From the NCBI GenBank assembly GCA_964617625.1, contig CAZTZL010000044.1, forward strand, positions 1 through 23,707: a DNA stretch of 23,707 nt. The letters run 5' to 3'. Shown here piece after piece: positions 1-6,484 of the stretch. Origin of the DNA: CAZTZL01 sp964617625. Its GTDB lineage: Bacteria; Zhuqueibacterota; QNDG01; DSAB01. Position 1 is the stretch's first letter, and each line of letters opens with the position of its first letter. Below the pieces are notes generated by a model, which did not search any database, had not been told where the DNA came from, and was given only the letters and a program-made list of their open reading frames with translations. A program made the translations under genes and the position numbers.

Positions 1-90
1 ACAATTAATTTTAGACACCGGCCGAAAAGTTCCACAAAAATAACAAGCTGAAATTGAAATGGACCTAGGGTCCTACTCCGGCATGCAGGA

Positions 91-116
91 TAATCCGTTC
101 CAGGGTAGAACGGAAG
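91..116 (+). repeat. Palindromic REP-like repeat, copy 1 (right arm degenerate)
   Basis: Bases 91-110 read TAATCCGTTC then CAGGGTAGAA. The first ten bases are identical in copies 2 and 3 and the next ten differ by at most three positions. The left arm GTTCC and loop TAGAA are kept, but the right arm (CGGAAG) is degenerate. All three copies lie in the same orientation. Confidence 0.6.
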
Positions 117-271
117 ACTCAGCCCTCCAATGAAATCTGTTCAAGAACAGTGTTAATTTTACTTGAATTATTTTCATCTTTACTTTATATTTCTACTACA
201 CCTTTGCACATACTTCATTGACGATTCTTTTTATTGTTATCTCGATTTTTGTTTTGGGAAAACGATTTTTT

Positions 272-301
272 TTGGCTCCATTTGGAAAATAGTAGTACAA
301 T
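272..301 (+). promoter_or_regulatory. Possible sigma-70 promoter of the FRG gene
   Basis: TTGGCT (272-277) is followed after 18 bases by TACAAT (296-301), about 60 bases before the FRG start codon. The surroundings are so AT-rich that chance matches are likely. Confidence 0.25.
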
Positions 302-362
302 AGTAGGCAATTTATTTCAGGTGATTTGGTAGTTAATACTAAGTTAGGCAGAAAAATCTTAT

Positions 363-1028
363 ATGAAACATTTAGAAGTTAATACTGTCGAAGATTTCCA
401 TCAGATGATTAGAAGACATTGGGATTCTAACTATTTTTATCGGGGGGAAGATTCGGACAAGTATAAGTTACGCCCCAAATACGGTCGTGATCAAATCAAA
501 TCACAAAATAACGATAATTCAGTTGAAATGGGATTATTTAAAGACTTTAAGCGTTTAGCAGTTCCTTACTTGTCATATAATCCCCAAAATGAGTGGGACT
601 GGCTTGCTATTGCACAACACCATGGTTTGCACACTAGACTTCTCGATTGGACTGCAAATCCACTTGCAGCTGCTTATTTCTCTGTGAATTACAAATATTC
701 ATCTGATTCAATACTCTATATTTTTAAATCTAAAGATTTACTTAATGTTGACGAACAAAAATTCCCATCTCCATTTGAAATAAAAGAAGTTATGTTGTTT
801 AATCCCCGTAATGTAACATTAAGAATTGGTGCACAATCGGGATTGTTTACTGTGCATCCCAATCCATCTGAGATATTTGATGTACCTTCTTTAGAAAGAG
901 TTGTAATTAATCAAAAGTGCAAAATAGAACTTATGGTGGTTTTAGAAACTTATAACATTCATGATTTTACTATGTTTCCTGGTTTGGATGGGCTCACAAA
1001 ATATTTAACACAACAATGGATTCGGTAA
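363..1028 (+). CDS. FRG-domain protein
   Basis: The 221-residue protein matches the FRG domain family. An early aromatic-RG motif is visible (YRGE, residues 26-29), and around residues 84-108 there is the family's signature block with QHHG, RLLDWT and NPLAAAYF. The domain fills the whole protein and no other domain, signal peptide or membrane segment is seen. FRG proteins are common in accessory and defence-associated regions; their biochemical activity is poorly defined, so no reaction is assigned. The ATG start has no clear Shine-Dalgarno sequence. The gene sits alone between two copies of a palindromic repeat, next to a toxin-antitoxin pair, and is much more AT-rich than the housekeeping genes downstream, which suggests acquisition by transfer (inference). 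Confidence 0.85.
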   Translation: MKHLEVNTVEDFHQMIRRHWDSNYFYRGEDSDKYKLRPKYGRDQIKSQNNDNSVEMGLFKDFKRLAVPYLSYNPQNEWDWLAIAQHHGLHTRLLDWTANPLAAAYFSVNYKYSSDSILYIFKSKDLLNVDEQKFPSPFEIKEVMLFNPRNVTLRIGAQSGLFTVHPNPSEIFDVPSLERVVINQKCKIELMVVLETYNIHDFTMFPGLDGLTKYLTQQWIR

Positions 1029-1057
1029 TAAATTTGATTATCTAATTCCTGCTCGAT

Positions 1058-1110
1058 GAGGAGTTCTTCTCCTCGCCGGATGATAGCCGAAGGTGAGGAA
1101 CACCTCCGGC
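1058..1110 (+). other. Two back-to-back strong hairpins
   Basis: The first hairpin is GAGGAG-TTCTT-CTCCTC (1058-1074), a perfect 6-bp stem. The second is GCCGAAGGTG-AGGAA-CACCTCCGGC (1086-1110), pairing nine of ten positions. Neither is followed by a T-run, so this is not a classical intrinsic terminator. It may be an RNA element, a folded DNA recombination site or a repeat remnant. It lies just after the FRG gene and before repeat copy 2. Confidence 0.55.
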
Positions 1111-1155
1111 AGCTCAACGCAGCAACGTACTGATGTAGGGTCAAACTTTCTAATG

Positions 1156-1188
1156 TAATCCGTTCTATGGTAGAATTCTGGAATGATC
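1156..1188 (+). repeat. Palindromic REP-like repeat, copy 2
   Basis: TAATCCGTTC followed by TATGGTAGAA (1156-1175), then TTCTGGAATGATC. It shares with copy 3 the conserved left block, the TAGAA loop and the right-arm CTGGAA. It separates the FRG gene from the toxin-antitoxin operon. Confidence 0.6.
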
Positions 1189-1246
1189 AAAACTATAAAA
1201 TGCTTTGGATTCTAGCATATTAATATTTTAAAAAGTGCTTGATATC

Positions 1247-1265
1247 GTTAACGTTAATCGTTAAC
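1247..1265 (+). promoter_or_regulatory. Inverted-repeat operator upstream of higBA
   Basis: A perfect 19-bp inverted repeat GTTAACG-TTAAT-CGTTAAC lies 16 bases upstream of the toxin start codon and six bases before the ribosome binding site GGAGA (1271-1275). HigA-type antitoxins with a helix-turn-helix domain usually repress their own operon by binding such palindromes, so this is the expected autoregulatory operator (inference from position and symmetry). Confidence 0.65.
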
Positions 1266-1281
1266 TTAATGGAGACACTAA

Positions 1282-1584
1282 TTGGACATTCTTTTTGCGA
1301 GTACTAAACTAATGAAGCAATGTATACGGGCCGGTGGAAAGTTAAAAAGGCGCCTCGATGATATTTCTGCTGCAAGTAATATGGCTGTATTGGAAACTTC
1401 ACCGGGAAGATTGCATCCGCTTAAAGAGAATAGAAAAGGACAATGGGCAATGAATTTGGATCACCCAAAAAGATTAATTCTGGAACCTTTAGGTGATCCT
1501 TTGCCCGAAAAGAATGGTTGGCTTGATTTATCAAAGATTACCGTAGTCCGAATTTTAGGTATGGAGGACTATCATGGCAAATAA
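1282..1584 (+). CDS. higB: HigB-like toxin (RelE/ParE superfamily)
   Basis: The 100-residue protein resembles HigB/RelE-type 'plasmid maintenance killer' toxins, which inhibit translation by cleaving mRNA on the ribosome. It opens with MDILFAS, has a basic middle part (KLKRRL) and carries the typical strand GQWAMNLDHPKRLILEP near residues 51-69. The start is a TTG codon preceded at six bases by GGAGA; no ATG gives the conserved N-terminus. It overlaps the antitoxin gene by 11 bases, toxin first, which is the HigBA order. Transcription is probably controlled by the inverted repeat at 1247-1265. Catalytic residues of this branch cannot be assigned with certainty by eye. Confidence 0.8.
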   Translation: MDILFASTKLMKQCIRAGGKLKRRLDDISAASNMAVLETSPGRLHPLKENRKGQWAMNLDHPKRLILEPLGDPLPEKNGWLDLSKITVVRILGMEDYHGK

Positions 1585-2668
1585 ATGGATAAATGAATAT
1601 GCGCCGACTGAAGTGTCACACCCTGGTGGCACTCTGGAAGACGCCCTAGAAGAACGGGGTATGACGCAAGCTCAATTGGCTGAGAGAACAGGCCGGCCTA
1701 AAAAGACCATTAACGAAATCATTAAAGGCAAGACTGGTATCACAGCTGAAACGGCAATTCAGCTTGAGCGAGTACTTGGTATAACAGCATCTTTCTGGAT
1801 TCAGAGACAATGTCAATATGATGAATCGATCGCCAGACAAAATTCTAAAAGCAAACTTACAAATCATCTTGAATGGTTAAAGAAAATACCGGTTCGAGAA
1901 ATGGAAAAGGCCGGGTGGATTCAGCAAGTGGAAGAACCCACAGAGATACTCAATGCGGTGCTTTCATTTTTCGGTGTAAATTCGCCTGATCAGTGGGATG
2001 TTGTTTGGCAAAATCCTGAAGGCGCTTACAGGCAATCACCTGCATTTAAAAAGAATCCTGAAGCTAATTCTGTGTGGCTTCGAAAAGGTGAATTGGAATC
2101 TGAAAAAATAAAATGTGACAAATACAATCAAGCACTATTCCATGAAGCCCTTCAAAACTTGCGATCCTATACACGACACGGGCCGGACAAATTTGAATCG
2201 GCAATGGTTGATCAATGCGCTGAAGCGGGTGTGGCTGTTGTATTTGTGCCACCATTGAGAGGGGTACCTGTATATGGGGTAACGCGATGGCTCACACCAG
2301 AAAAAGCTCTAATACAACTCAGTTTACGTGGCGGTTATGAAGATATATTCTGGTTTACATTCTTTCATGAGGCAGGTCATATTTTGAAACATGGGAAGAA
2401 AGATATTTTTATTGAATCGGATGGTTTTACCAATGATAAAGAGGAAGAGGCTGATCAGTTTGCTTCAAATTTTCTAATACCATCTATAGAATGGAAACGA
2501 TTTATTACAGCAGGGAATTTTCGGACAAAAAGCGCTGTACGAGCCTTTGCAAACGATTTAGATATATCACCAGCTATTGTGGTTGGGCGGTTGCAACATG
2601 ATAGTCTTTTGCCTTATACTCACATGAATGATTTAAGAAATCGTTTAAGGTGTAAGTTGAATCAATAA
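1574..2668 (+). CDS. higA: HigA-family antitoxin with ImmA/IrrE metallopeptidase domain
   Basis: The 364-residue protein has an XRE-type helix-turn-helix (about residues 20-75; GMTQAQLAERTGRPKKTINE) as in HigA antitoxins. A long middle segment leads to a zinc-peptidase-like domain of the ImmA/IrrE (M78) type, with HEAGH at residues 265-269 and the downstream EEEADQFAS (290-298) that supplies the third metal ligand. It should neutralise the HigB-like toxin and repress the operon. The peptidase domain could link control to proteolysis, but that is inference. ATG at 1574 has a good GGAGG site six bases upstream. The gene overlaps higB by 11 bases. Canonical HigA antitoxins are about 100 residues, so this is the long form. 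Confidence 0.85.
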   Translation: MANKWINEYAPTEVSHPGGTLEDALEERGMTQAQLAERTGRPKKTINEIIKGKTGITAETAIQLERVLGITASFWIQRQCQYDESIARQNSKSKLTNHLEWLKKIPVREMEKAGWIQQVEEPTEILNAVLSFFGVNSPDQWDVVWQNPEGAYRQSPAFKKNPEANSVWLRKGELESEKIKCDKYNQALFHEALQNLRSYTRHGPDKFESAMVDQCAEAGVAVVFVPPLRGVPVYGVTRWLTPEKALIQLSLRGGYEDIFWFTFFHEAGHILKHGKKDIFIESDGFTNDKEEEADQFASNFLIPSIEWKRFITAGNFRTKSAVRAFANDLDISPAIVVGRLQHDSLLPYTHMNDLRNRLRCKLNQ

Positions 2669-2765
2669 CAGAATTCTTCGAGGAACGTGAATACTCCAAA
2701 GATGTCAAGAAAACCACTTCGACGGGTGTAAAGTTAATTATATAAATGTAAATAAATATGTGTGG

Positions 2766-2783
2766 CACGACCTGCAGGTCGTG
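2766..2783 (+). repeat. Perfect 18-bp palindrome
   Basis: CACGACCTG/CAGGTCGTG is perfectly self-complementary with no spacer. It is 97 bases past the antitoxin stop and is not followed by a clear T-run. It could be a protein-binding site, the stem of a short transcript end or part of a mobile-element end. Confidence 0.5.
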
Positions 2784-2882
2784 TTAATGGTACATTGGCC
2801 AAATGCAATGCCACGCGATTAATTAATGTGTTCAGGCCACCTTCCGGGATATATAAATAAGGAGGGACTTAGCCTATTAATT

Positions 2883-2915
2883 TAATCCGTTCCAAGGTAG
2901 AACCCTGGAACGTTC
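2883..2915 (+). repeat. Palindromic REP-like repeat, copy 3 (best preserved)
   Basis: TAATCCGTTC then CAAGGTAGAA, continuing CCCTGGAACGTTC. Bases 2889-2911 fold as GTTCCAAGG-TAGAA-CCCTGGAAC with eight of nine positions paired. It closes the toxin-antitoxin interval as copy 2 opens it. Confidence 0.65.
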
Positions 2916-3017
2916 ATAATCTGTTTTTCCCCCTCTCCATAAAATTTCCTCATCCACTCTTCGGCGGATGTTGCATTTGTGCCGATTTATTAATACATTA
3001 ATAGCTGAAAAAATAAG

Positions 3018-3117
3018 NNNNNNNNNNNNNNNNNNNNNNNNNNNNNNNNNNNNNNNNNNNNNNNNNNNNNNNNNNNNNNNNNNNNNNNNNNNNNNNNNNN
3101 NNNNNNNNNNNNNNNNN
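3018..3117. other. Assembly gap (100 N), true size unknown
   Basis: Unlike the other two gaps, the flanks share no duplicated sequence. A round 100 N normally marks unknown length. Because the gene to the right has lost its 5' portion, several hundred bases are probably missing here. Confidence 0.9.
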
Positions 3118-3753
3118 GCGATTATTGCCATGACCCATGTGACCGGCCATCTGAGCACGGGACTCGGCGGCGCCATCAAGAATCTGGGAATGGGATTTGC
3201 CAGCCGGAAGGGAAAACTCAGGCAGCATGCGGGCATGAATCCGAATATTTCCGAACAATATTGCACGGGATGCGGTGTCTGCATCCGGTGGTGTCCTGCG
3301 GATGCCATTTCCATGAACAATAAAACGGCCGTGATTGACGATCAAAAATGCATCGGCTGCGGCGAGTGCATCGCGGTTTGCCGTTTCGATGCGGTCAAGC
3401 ACGACTGGAATGTGAATTCAACAGAATTGCAGAAACGGATTGCCGAACACGCGCTCGGCGTGGTTTCACAGAAACCGGGCAAAGTCGGCTATTTCAATTT
3501 TCTGACTTCGATCACCAAAGACTGCGATTGTTTTGACATCGATCAAAGGCCGCTCATGCCGGACATCGGCATCTTGGCCGGCAAAGATCCGGTGGCCATT
3601 GATGCGGCCAGCCTGGATCTATTTCAGAAGAACAATCGTAAAAACCTCAAACTCACGGACATGTCCTATCCCAAAATCGATGCACGGATTCAGATTCGGC
3701 ATGGAGAATCGATCGGGCTGGGTCGCTCCGAATATCAATTGATAGAGATCTGA
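3118..3753 (+). CDS. DUF362-family protein with 2[4Fe-4S] ferredoxin domain, 5' truncated by gap
   Basis: Only the last 211 residues are present. They contain the DUF362 core signature (HVTGHLSTGLGGAIKNLGMG, residues 7-26 of the fragment), then a bacterial ferredoxin-type insert with two clusters: Cys 49, 52, 55, 59 (followed by Pro) and Cys 78, 81, 84, 88 (followed by Arg). The DUF362 C-terminal part follows, with GKDPVAIDAASLDL. The family is of unknown exact function, presumably redox. Full-length relatives are usually near 370 residues, so roughly 150 N-terminal residues lie in the gap. Apparent starts upstream of the N's are not part of this gene. Two short genes follow closely, so it probably heads or belongs to an operon with the next two. 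Confidence 0.85.
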   Translation, partial: AIIAMTHVTGHLSTGLGGAIKNLGMGFASRKGKLRQHAGMNPNISEQYCTGCGVCIRWCPADAISMNNKTAVIDDQKCIGCGECIAVCRFDAVKHDWNVNSTELQKRIAEHALGVVSQKPGKVGYFNFLTSITKDCDCFDIDQRPLMPDIGILAGKDPVAIDAASLDLFQKNNRKNLKLTDMSYPKIDARIQIRHGESIGLGRSEYQLIEI

Positions 3754-3760
3754 GATCATT

Positions 3761-4027
3761 ATGACAGTCAATCAAATCAGTAAAAAATCAATTTCTCTGT
3801 TTCTTGCAACCTGGATCCGGCTCTTTATCGGATCGGGCATCGAGATTTTGAGGAAAGTAAAATTCTTCATCAAACCGGAAGCCTATATCCAGAAGATATC
3901 TGCTTCGGAATGGGCCTTCCCGATTTCTTACTGGATTTGCAAAGACGGGAAAGTCTACTGCATGACCTCGGAACACGGTGAACAGGAAGTGATCATTCAT
4001 GAGTTCCCCCGACTGGGAAGCAATTAG
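3761..4027 (+). CDS. Small protein of unknown function
   Basis: I do not recognise this 88-residue protein. It begins seven bases after the DUF362 stop and ends eleven bases before the trmO start, so it is very probably co-transcribed. The N-terminal third is basic and hydrophobic (SLFLATWIRLFIGSGIEILRK), which could be an amphipathic or membrane-contacting helix. The rest contains a beta-hairpin-like segment with WICKDGKVYCMT and two cysteines. The ATG at 3761 has only a weak upstream purine stretch. Tight packing between two recognisable genes supports it as real coding sequence. Confidence 0.6.
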   Translation: MTVNQISKKSISLFLATWIRLFIGSGIEILRKVKFFIKPEAYIQKISASEWAFPISYWICKDGKVYCMTSEHGEQEVIIHEFPRLGSN

Positions 4028-4038
4028 GAGTTTGATCC

Positions 4039-4536
4039 GTGACGAATCAAATTGAATTTCGGCCCATAGGAACAATTCATACTCCGTTTCAGCAGAGACA
4101 GGGGATGCCGATTCAGGGCGCTCTTTTCCCGGAGAACCGAGGAACCGTCGAAATCGACCCGGAGTATGAAGAAGGGCTGAAAGATATCGAGGGTTTTTCC
4201 CATCTGATTCTGCTTTACTATTTTCATGAATCAAAAGGGTATGATCTTGCCGCTCGGCCCTTTCTCGATGACTGTCCGCACGGGATATTTAGCATCCGGT
4301 CCCCGAGGCGACCCAATCCCATCGGAATGACTGTGGTCCGGCTGATCAATAGAGAAAAAAATATTCTTCACATCTCCGGTGTGGATATGGTTGATGGAAC
4401 GCCCCTGTTGGACATCAAACCCTATTTTCCCGATGTGGACGCCCATCCCGATGCGAAGACCGGCTGGATGGGAGATAAACTCAATCAACTGGGAAAGAAA
4501 ACTGTGTCGGACAACCGGTTTTCCGATACTGATTGA
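4039..4536 (+). CDS. trmO: TrmO-like tRNA (N6-threonylcarbamoyladenosine37-N6)-methyltransferase
   Basis: The 165-residue protein matches the TrmO/YaeB/VirR (UPF0066) family. It starts with the typical IGTIHTPF and carries the SAM-binding signature RSPRRPNPIG (residues 87-96) and DGTPLLDIKPY (119-129). E. coli TrmO methylates t6A at position 37 of threonine tRNAs. This is the short form, lacking the C-terminal extension of the E. coli enzyme (about 235 residues), so it is closer to the minimal archaeal-type proteins and its substrate is less certain. The start is GTG at 4039 with an AGGAG site (4026-4030) eight bases upstream. Confidence 0.85.
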   Translation: MTNQIEFRPIGTIHTPFQQRQGMPIQGALFPENRGTVEIDPEYEEGLKDIEGFSHLILLYYFHESKGYDLAARPFLDDCPHGIFSIRSPRRPNPIGMTVVRLINREKNILHISGVDMVDGTPLLDIKPYFPDVDAHPDAKTGWMGDKLNQLGKKTVSDNRFSDTD

Positions 4537-4563
4537 ATGCCGCGAAAAGAACATATTAATTTT

Positions 4564-4711
4564 GGCCTTTTTGCGGCCAGGAAAACCTGATTTTATCAGG
4601 ATTACTGCTCAAGGGAGGGTATCATTCCGCAGAATGCGGAATGGCGAAGGGGAAAGGTGGGATGGACATACTTTTTAACTTTTTTGCCTGAAGGATTGTA
4701 TAGACTCAGGC
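4564..4711. other. Series of short hairpins between trmO and gpmI
   Basis: Several inverted repeats occur in a row: GGCC-N7-GGCC (4564-4578), CCTGAT-TTT-ATCAGG (4586-4600), ATTCCGCA-GAA-TGCGGAAT (4624-4642, perfect 8-bp stem) and GCCTGA-N14-TCAGGC (4686-4711). A purine-rich stretch lies at 4609-4656. None is followed by a convincing T-run. The row could be a structured leader or small RNA. I do not recognise a known riboswitch. Confidence 0.4.
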
Positions 4712-4712
4712 A

Positions 4713-4743
4713 TTGCAAAAAGGCCGATTCTTTTGAGTATAAT
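4713..4743 (+). promoter_or_regulatory. Candidate sigma-70 promoter of the gpmI-mla operon
   Basis: TTGCAA (4713-4718) and a consensus TATAAT (4738-4743) are separated by 19 bases, slightly longer than ideal. The site lies 67 bases before the gpmI start and is the best promoter-like match in this spacer. Confidence 0.45.
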
Positions 4744-4810
4744 ATGAAATGTTTACAAAGTGATAAATGATTGAATGATTTAACTGGACACTCATGATTC
4801 AGGAGTATTG

Positions 4811-6460
4811 ATGGAAAAGCTTAAAAAATTCAAATCCTTTCAGGGGCGCCCCGGTCCGCTTTTGCTTGTCATCATGGACGGCGTCGGGTTGAATCCAAAT
4901 TCGATCGGGAATGCGGTCACGGCTGCAAGAACGCCGACGCTGGACTGGCTGATGGAACATTGTCTCCACACGCAGCTTAAGGCGCACGGCAAGGCAGTCG
5001 GACTGCCGTCGGATGAAGACATGGGCAATTCGGAAGTCGGCCACAACGCCATCGGCGCGGGGCGGGTTTTTGCCCAAGGCGCCAGGCTGGTCAACGAGGC
5101 GATTCAAACCGGCCGTTTGTGGACGGGCGAAACCTGGAAGAAATTGATCCGGCAGTGTCAGACGAAACAGTCCACGCTTCATTTTATCGGCCTCTTTTCA
5201 GACGGCAACGTGCACAGCCACATCGATCAGCTGAAAGCCATGATTTTACGGGCGAAAGAAGAGGGTGTCAAAAAGGTCAGAATTCACATTCTCCTTGACG
5301 GCAGGGATGTCGGAGAGACTTCCGCGCTAGACTATGTCGTTCCCTTTGAAAAATTTCTGTCCGAGATCAACGCATCGGGATACGATTACGTGATTGCAAG
5401 CGGAGGCGGCCGGATGGTTGTCACTATGGACCGGTACCAGGCCGACTGGGAGATTGTGAAACGGGGATGGGAGGCTCACGTGCTGGGGAAGTCGGAACGG
5501 TTCCCATCCGCCGAAAAAGCCATTGAAACATTCCGAAAGCGGGATCCCAATGTCACGGATCAGTTTCTGCCTCCCTTTACAATTGAGCGGGACGGGAAGC
5601 CGGCCGGTCCGATTGTGGACGGCGACTCGGTGATCTTTTTCAATTTCCGCGGAGACCGCGCCATCGAAATCAGCCGGGCGTTCGAAGAAGTCGATTTCGA
5701 CAAGTTCGACCGCGGGCCGGTTCCGAAAGTGGAATATGCCGGCATAATGGAATATGACGGAGATCTCCATATCCCCAAACAGTATCTGGTGGAACCGCCT
5801 GCCATCGACCGGACCATGGGAGAGCAGTTGTCTAACACCGGAGTGACCCAGCTCGCCATCAGCGAAACGCAGAAATACGGCCACGTGACCTATTTTTTCA
5901 ACGGGAACTGGAGCGGCAAATTCAACGAAACGCTGGAAACCTACATTGAAATCCCTTCGGACCGGGTCCCCTTCGAACAGCGGCCGTGGATGAAGAGCGC
6001 CGAAATCACGGACCGGCTGTTAGAGGAGCTTTCTTCCGGAAAGCACCGGTTTGGGCGCGTGAACTATGCCAACGGAGATATGGTCGGACACACGGGCGTG
6101 TTTCAGTCCGCGGTTATCGGCGTAGAATCAGTCGATCTGGCTCTGCAGCGGCTGCTTCCGAAAATCCGGGAGCTGAACGGAATCGCGCTGATCACTGCTG
6201 ATCACGGCAATTCGGACGAAATGTACGAATTGGAAAAATCCGGCCAGCCGAAACTCAATGAAAAGGGACTTCCCAAAGCGAAAACCGCGCACACCCTGAA
6301 TCCGGTTCCCTTTATTATTTACGATCCGCAGTATCAAAATGAATACCGGATTGACGAATCCCTTGATTCGGGCCTGAGCAACATCGCGGTGACCTGTCTG
6401 AACCTGCTCGGATACGAAGCGCCGGAATTTTATGACCCAGGCATCATCCGATTTAAATAA
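4811..6460 (+). CDS. gpmI: 2,3-bisphosphoglycerate-independent phosphoglycerate mutase
   Basis: This cytosolic glycolytic/gluconeogenic enzyme interconverts 3- and 2-phosphoglycerate using two metal ions and a phosphoserine. Visible motifs are the metal-binding VIMDGVG (Asp about 23), the catalytic MGNSEVGHNAIGAGR block (Ser about 74), VHSH (about 134-137), LLDGRDV, GGRMVVTMDRY, FFNFRGDRA and the C-terminal metal ligands in MVGHTG and TADHGN. At 549 residues it is somewhat longer than the E. coli enzyme (about 514). ATG at 4811 is chosen over a TTG one codon upstream because AGGAG (4801-4805) is then five bases away. The mla genes follow after 24 bases, so it probably leads their operon. Confidence 0.96.
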   Translation: MEKLKKFKSFQGRPGPLLLVIMDGVGLNPNSIGNAVTAARTPTLDWLMEHCLHTQLKAHGKAVGLPSDEDMGNSEVGHNAIGAGRVFAQGARLVNEAIQTGRLWTGETWKKLIRQCQTKQSTLHFIGLFSDGNVHSHIDQLKAMILRAKEEGVKKVRIHILLDGRDVGETSALDYVVPFEKFLSEINASGYDYVIASGGGRMVVTMDRYQADWEIVKRGWEAHVLGKSERFPSAEKAIETFRKRDPNVTDQFLPPFTIERDGKPAGPIVDGDSVIFFNFRGDRAIEISRAFEEVDFDKFDRGPVPKVEYAGIMEYDGDLHIPKQYLVEPPAIDRTMGEQLSNTGVTQLAISETQKYGHVTYFFNGNWSGKFNETLETYIEIPSDRVPFEQRPWMKSAEITDRLLEELSSGKHRFGRVNYANGDMVGHTGVFQSAVIGVESVDLALQRLLPKIRELNGIALITADHGNSDEMYELEKSGQPKLNEKGLPKAKTAHTLNPVPFIIYDPQYQNEYRIDESLDSGLSNIAVTCLNLLGYEAPEFYDPGIIRFK

Positions 6461-6484
6461 AAATGAAACAGCGGAAGTGAATCC

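Larger units (their letters stand above)
1..362. other. Non-coding AT-rich stretch upstream of the FRG gene
   Basis: No convincing reading frame is present. The stretch holds a short inverted repeat GGACC-TAG-GGTCC (61-73), the first copy of a palindromic repeat (91-116), a 14-bp inverted repeat CTGTTC-AA-GAACAG (137-150) and a long T/A-rich tract (about 150-300). The rest is unassigned and may be decayed or regulatory DNA. Confidence 0.5.
2669..3017. other. Non-coding stretch after higBA, up to the first gap
   Basis: No gene is supported. A start-less open stretch at about 2655-2740 reads like charged coding sequence (for example EFFEEREYSKDVKK) and could be a gene remnant. The stretch also contains an 18-bp perfect palindrome (2766-2783), repeat copy 3 (2883-2915) and otherwise unassigned AT-rich DNA. 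Reading frames running from here through the N's are artefacts. Confidence 0.45.

Noticed and set aside
137..150. Intrinsic terminator at CTGTTC-AA-GAACAG
   Set aside because: The stem is short, with at most a 4-base loop, and is followed by mixed sequence instead of an immediate T-run.
1239..1267. Promoter TTGATA-N17-TAACTT overlapping the higBA operator
   Set aside because: The transcript would begin inside the ribosome binding site, so it could not give a normally translated message. Only the operator is kept.
343..1270. Integron gene-cassette structure (GTTAGGC just before the FRG gene; GCTCAAC near 1112)
   Set aside because: Isolated matches to the attC core consensus occur, but no pair of RYYYAAC and GTTRRRY sites frames a foldable attC site and no integrase gene is present.
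2968..3753. A 261-codon frame running through the N's, starting MLHLCRF
   Set aside because: The N run has unknown length and the upstream codons bear no resemblance to the DUF362 N-terminus, so the frame is accidental.
4686..4711. Intrinsic terminator after trmO
   Set aside because: The stem GCCTGA/TCAGGC has T's before it and A's after it, which is the wrong order for either strand.
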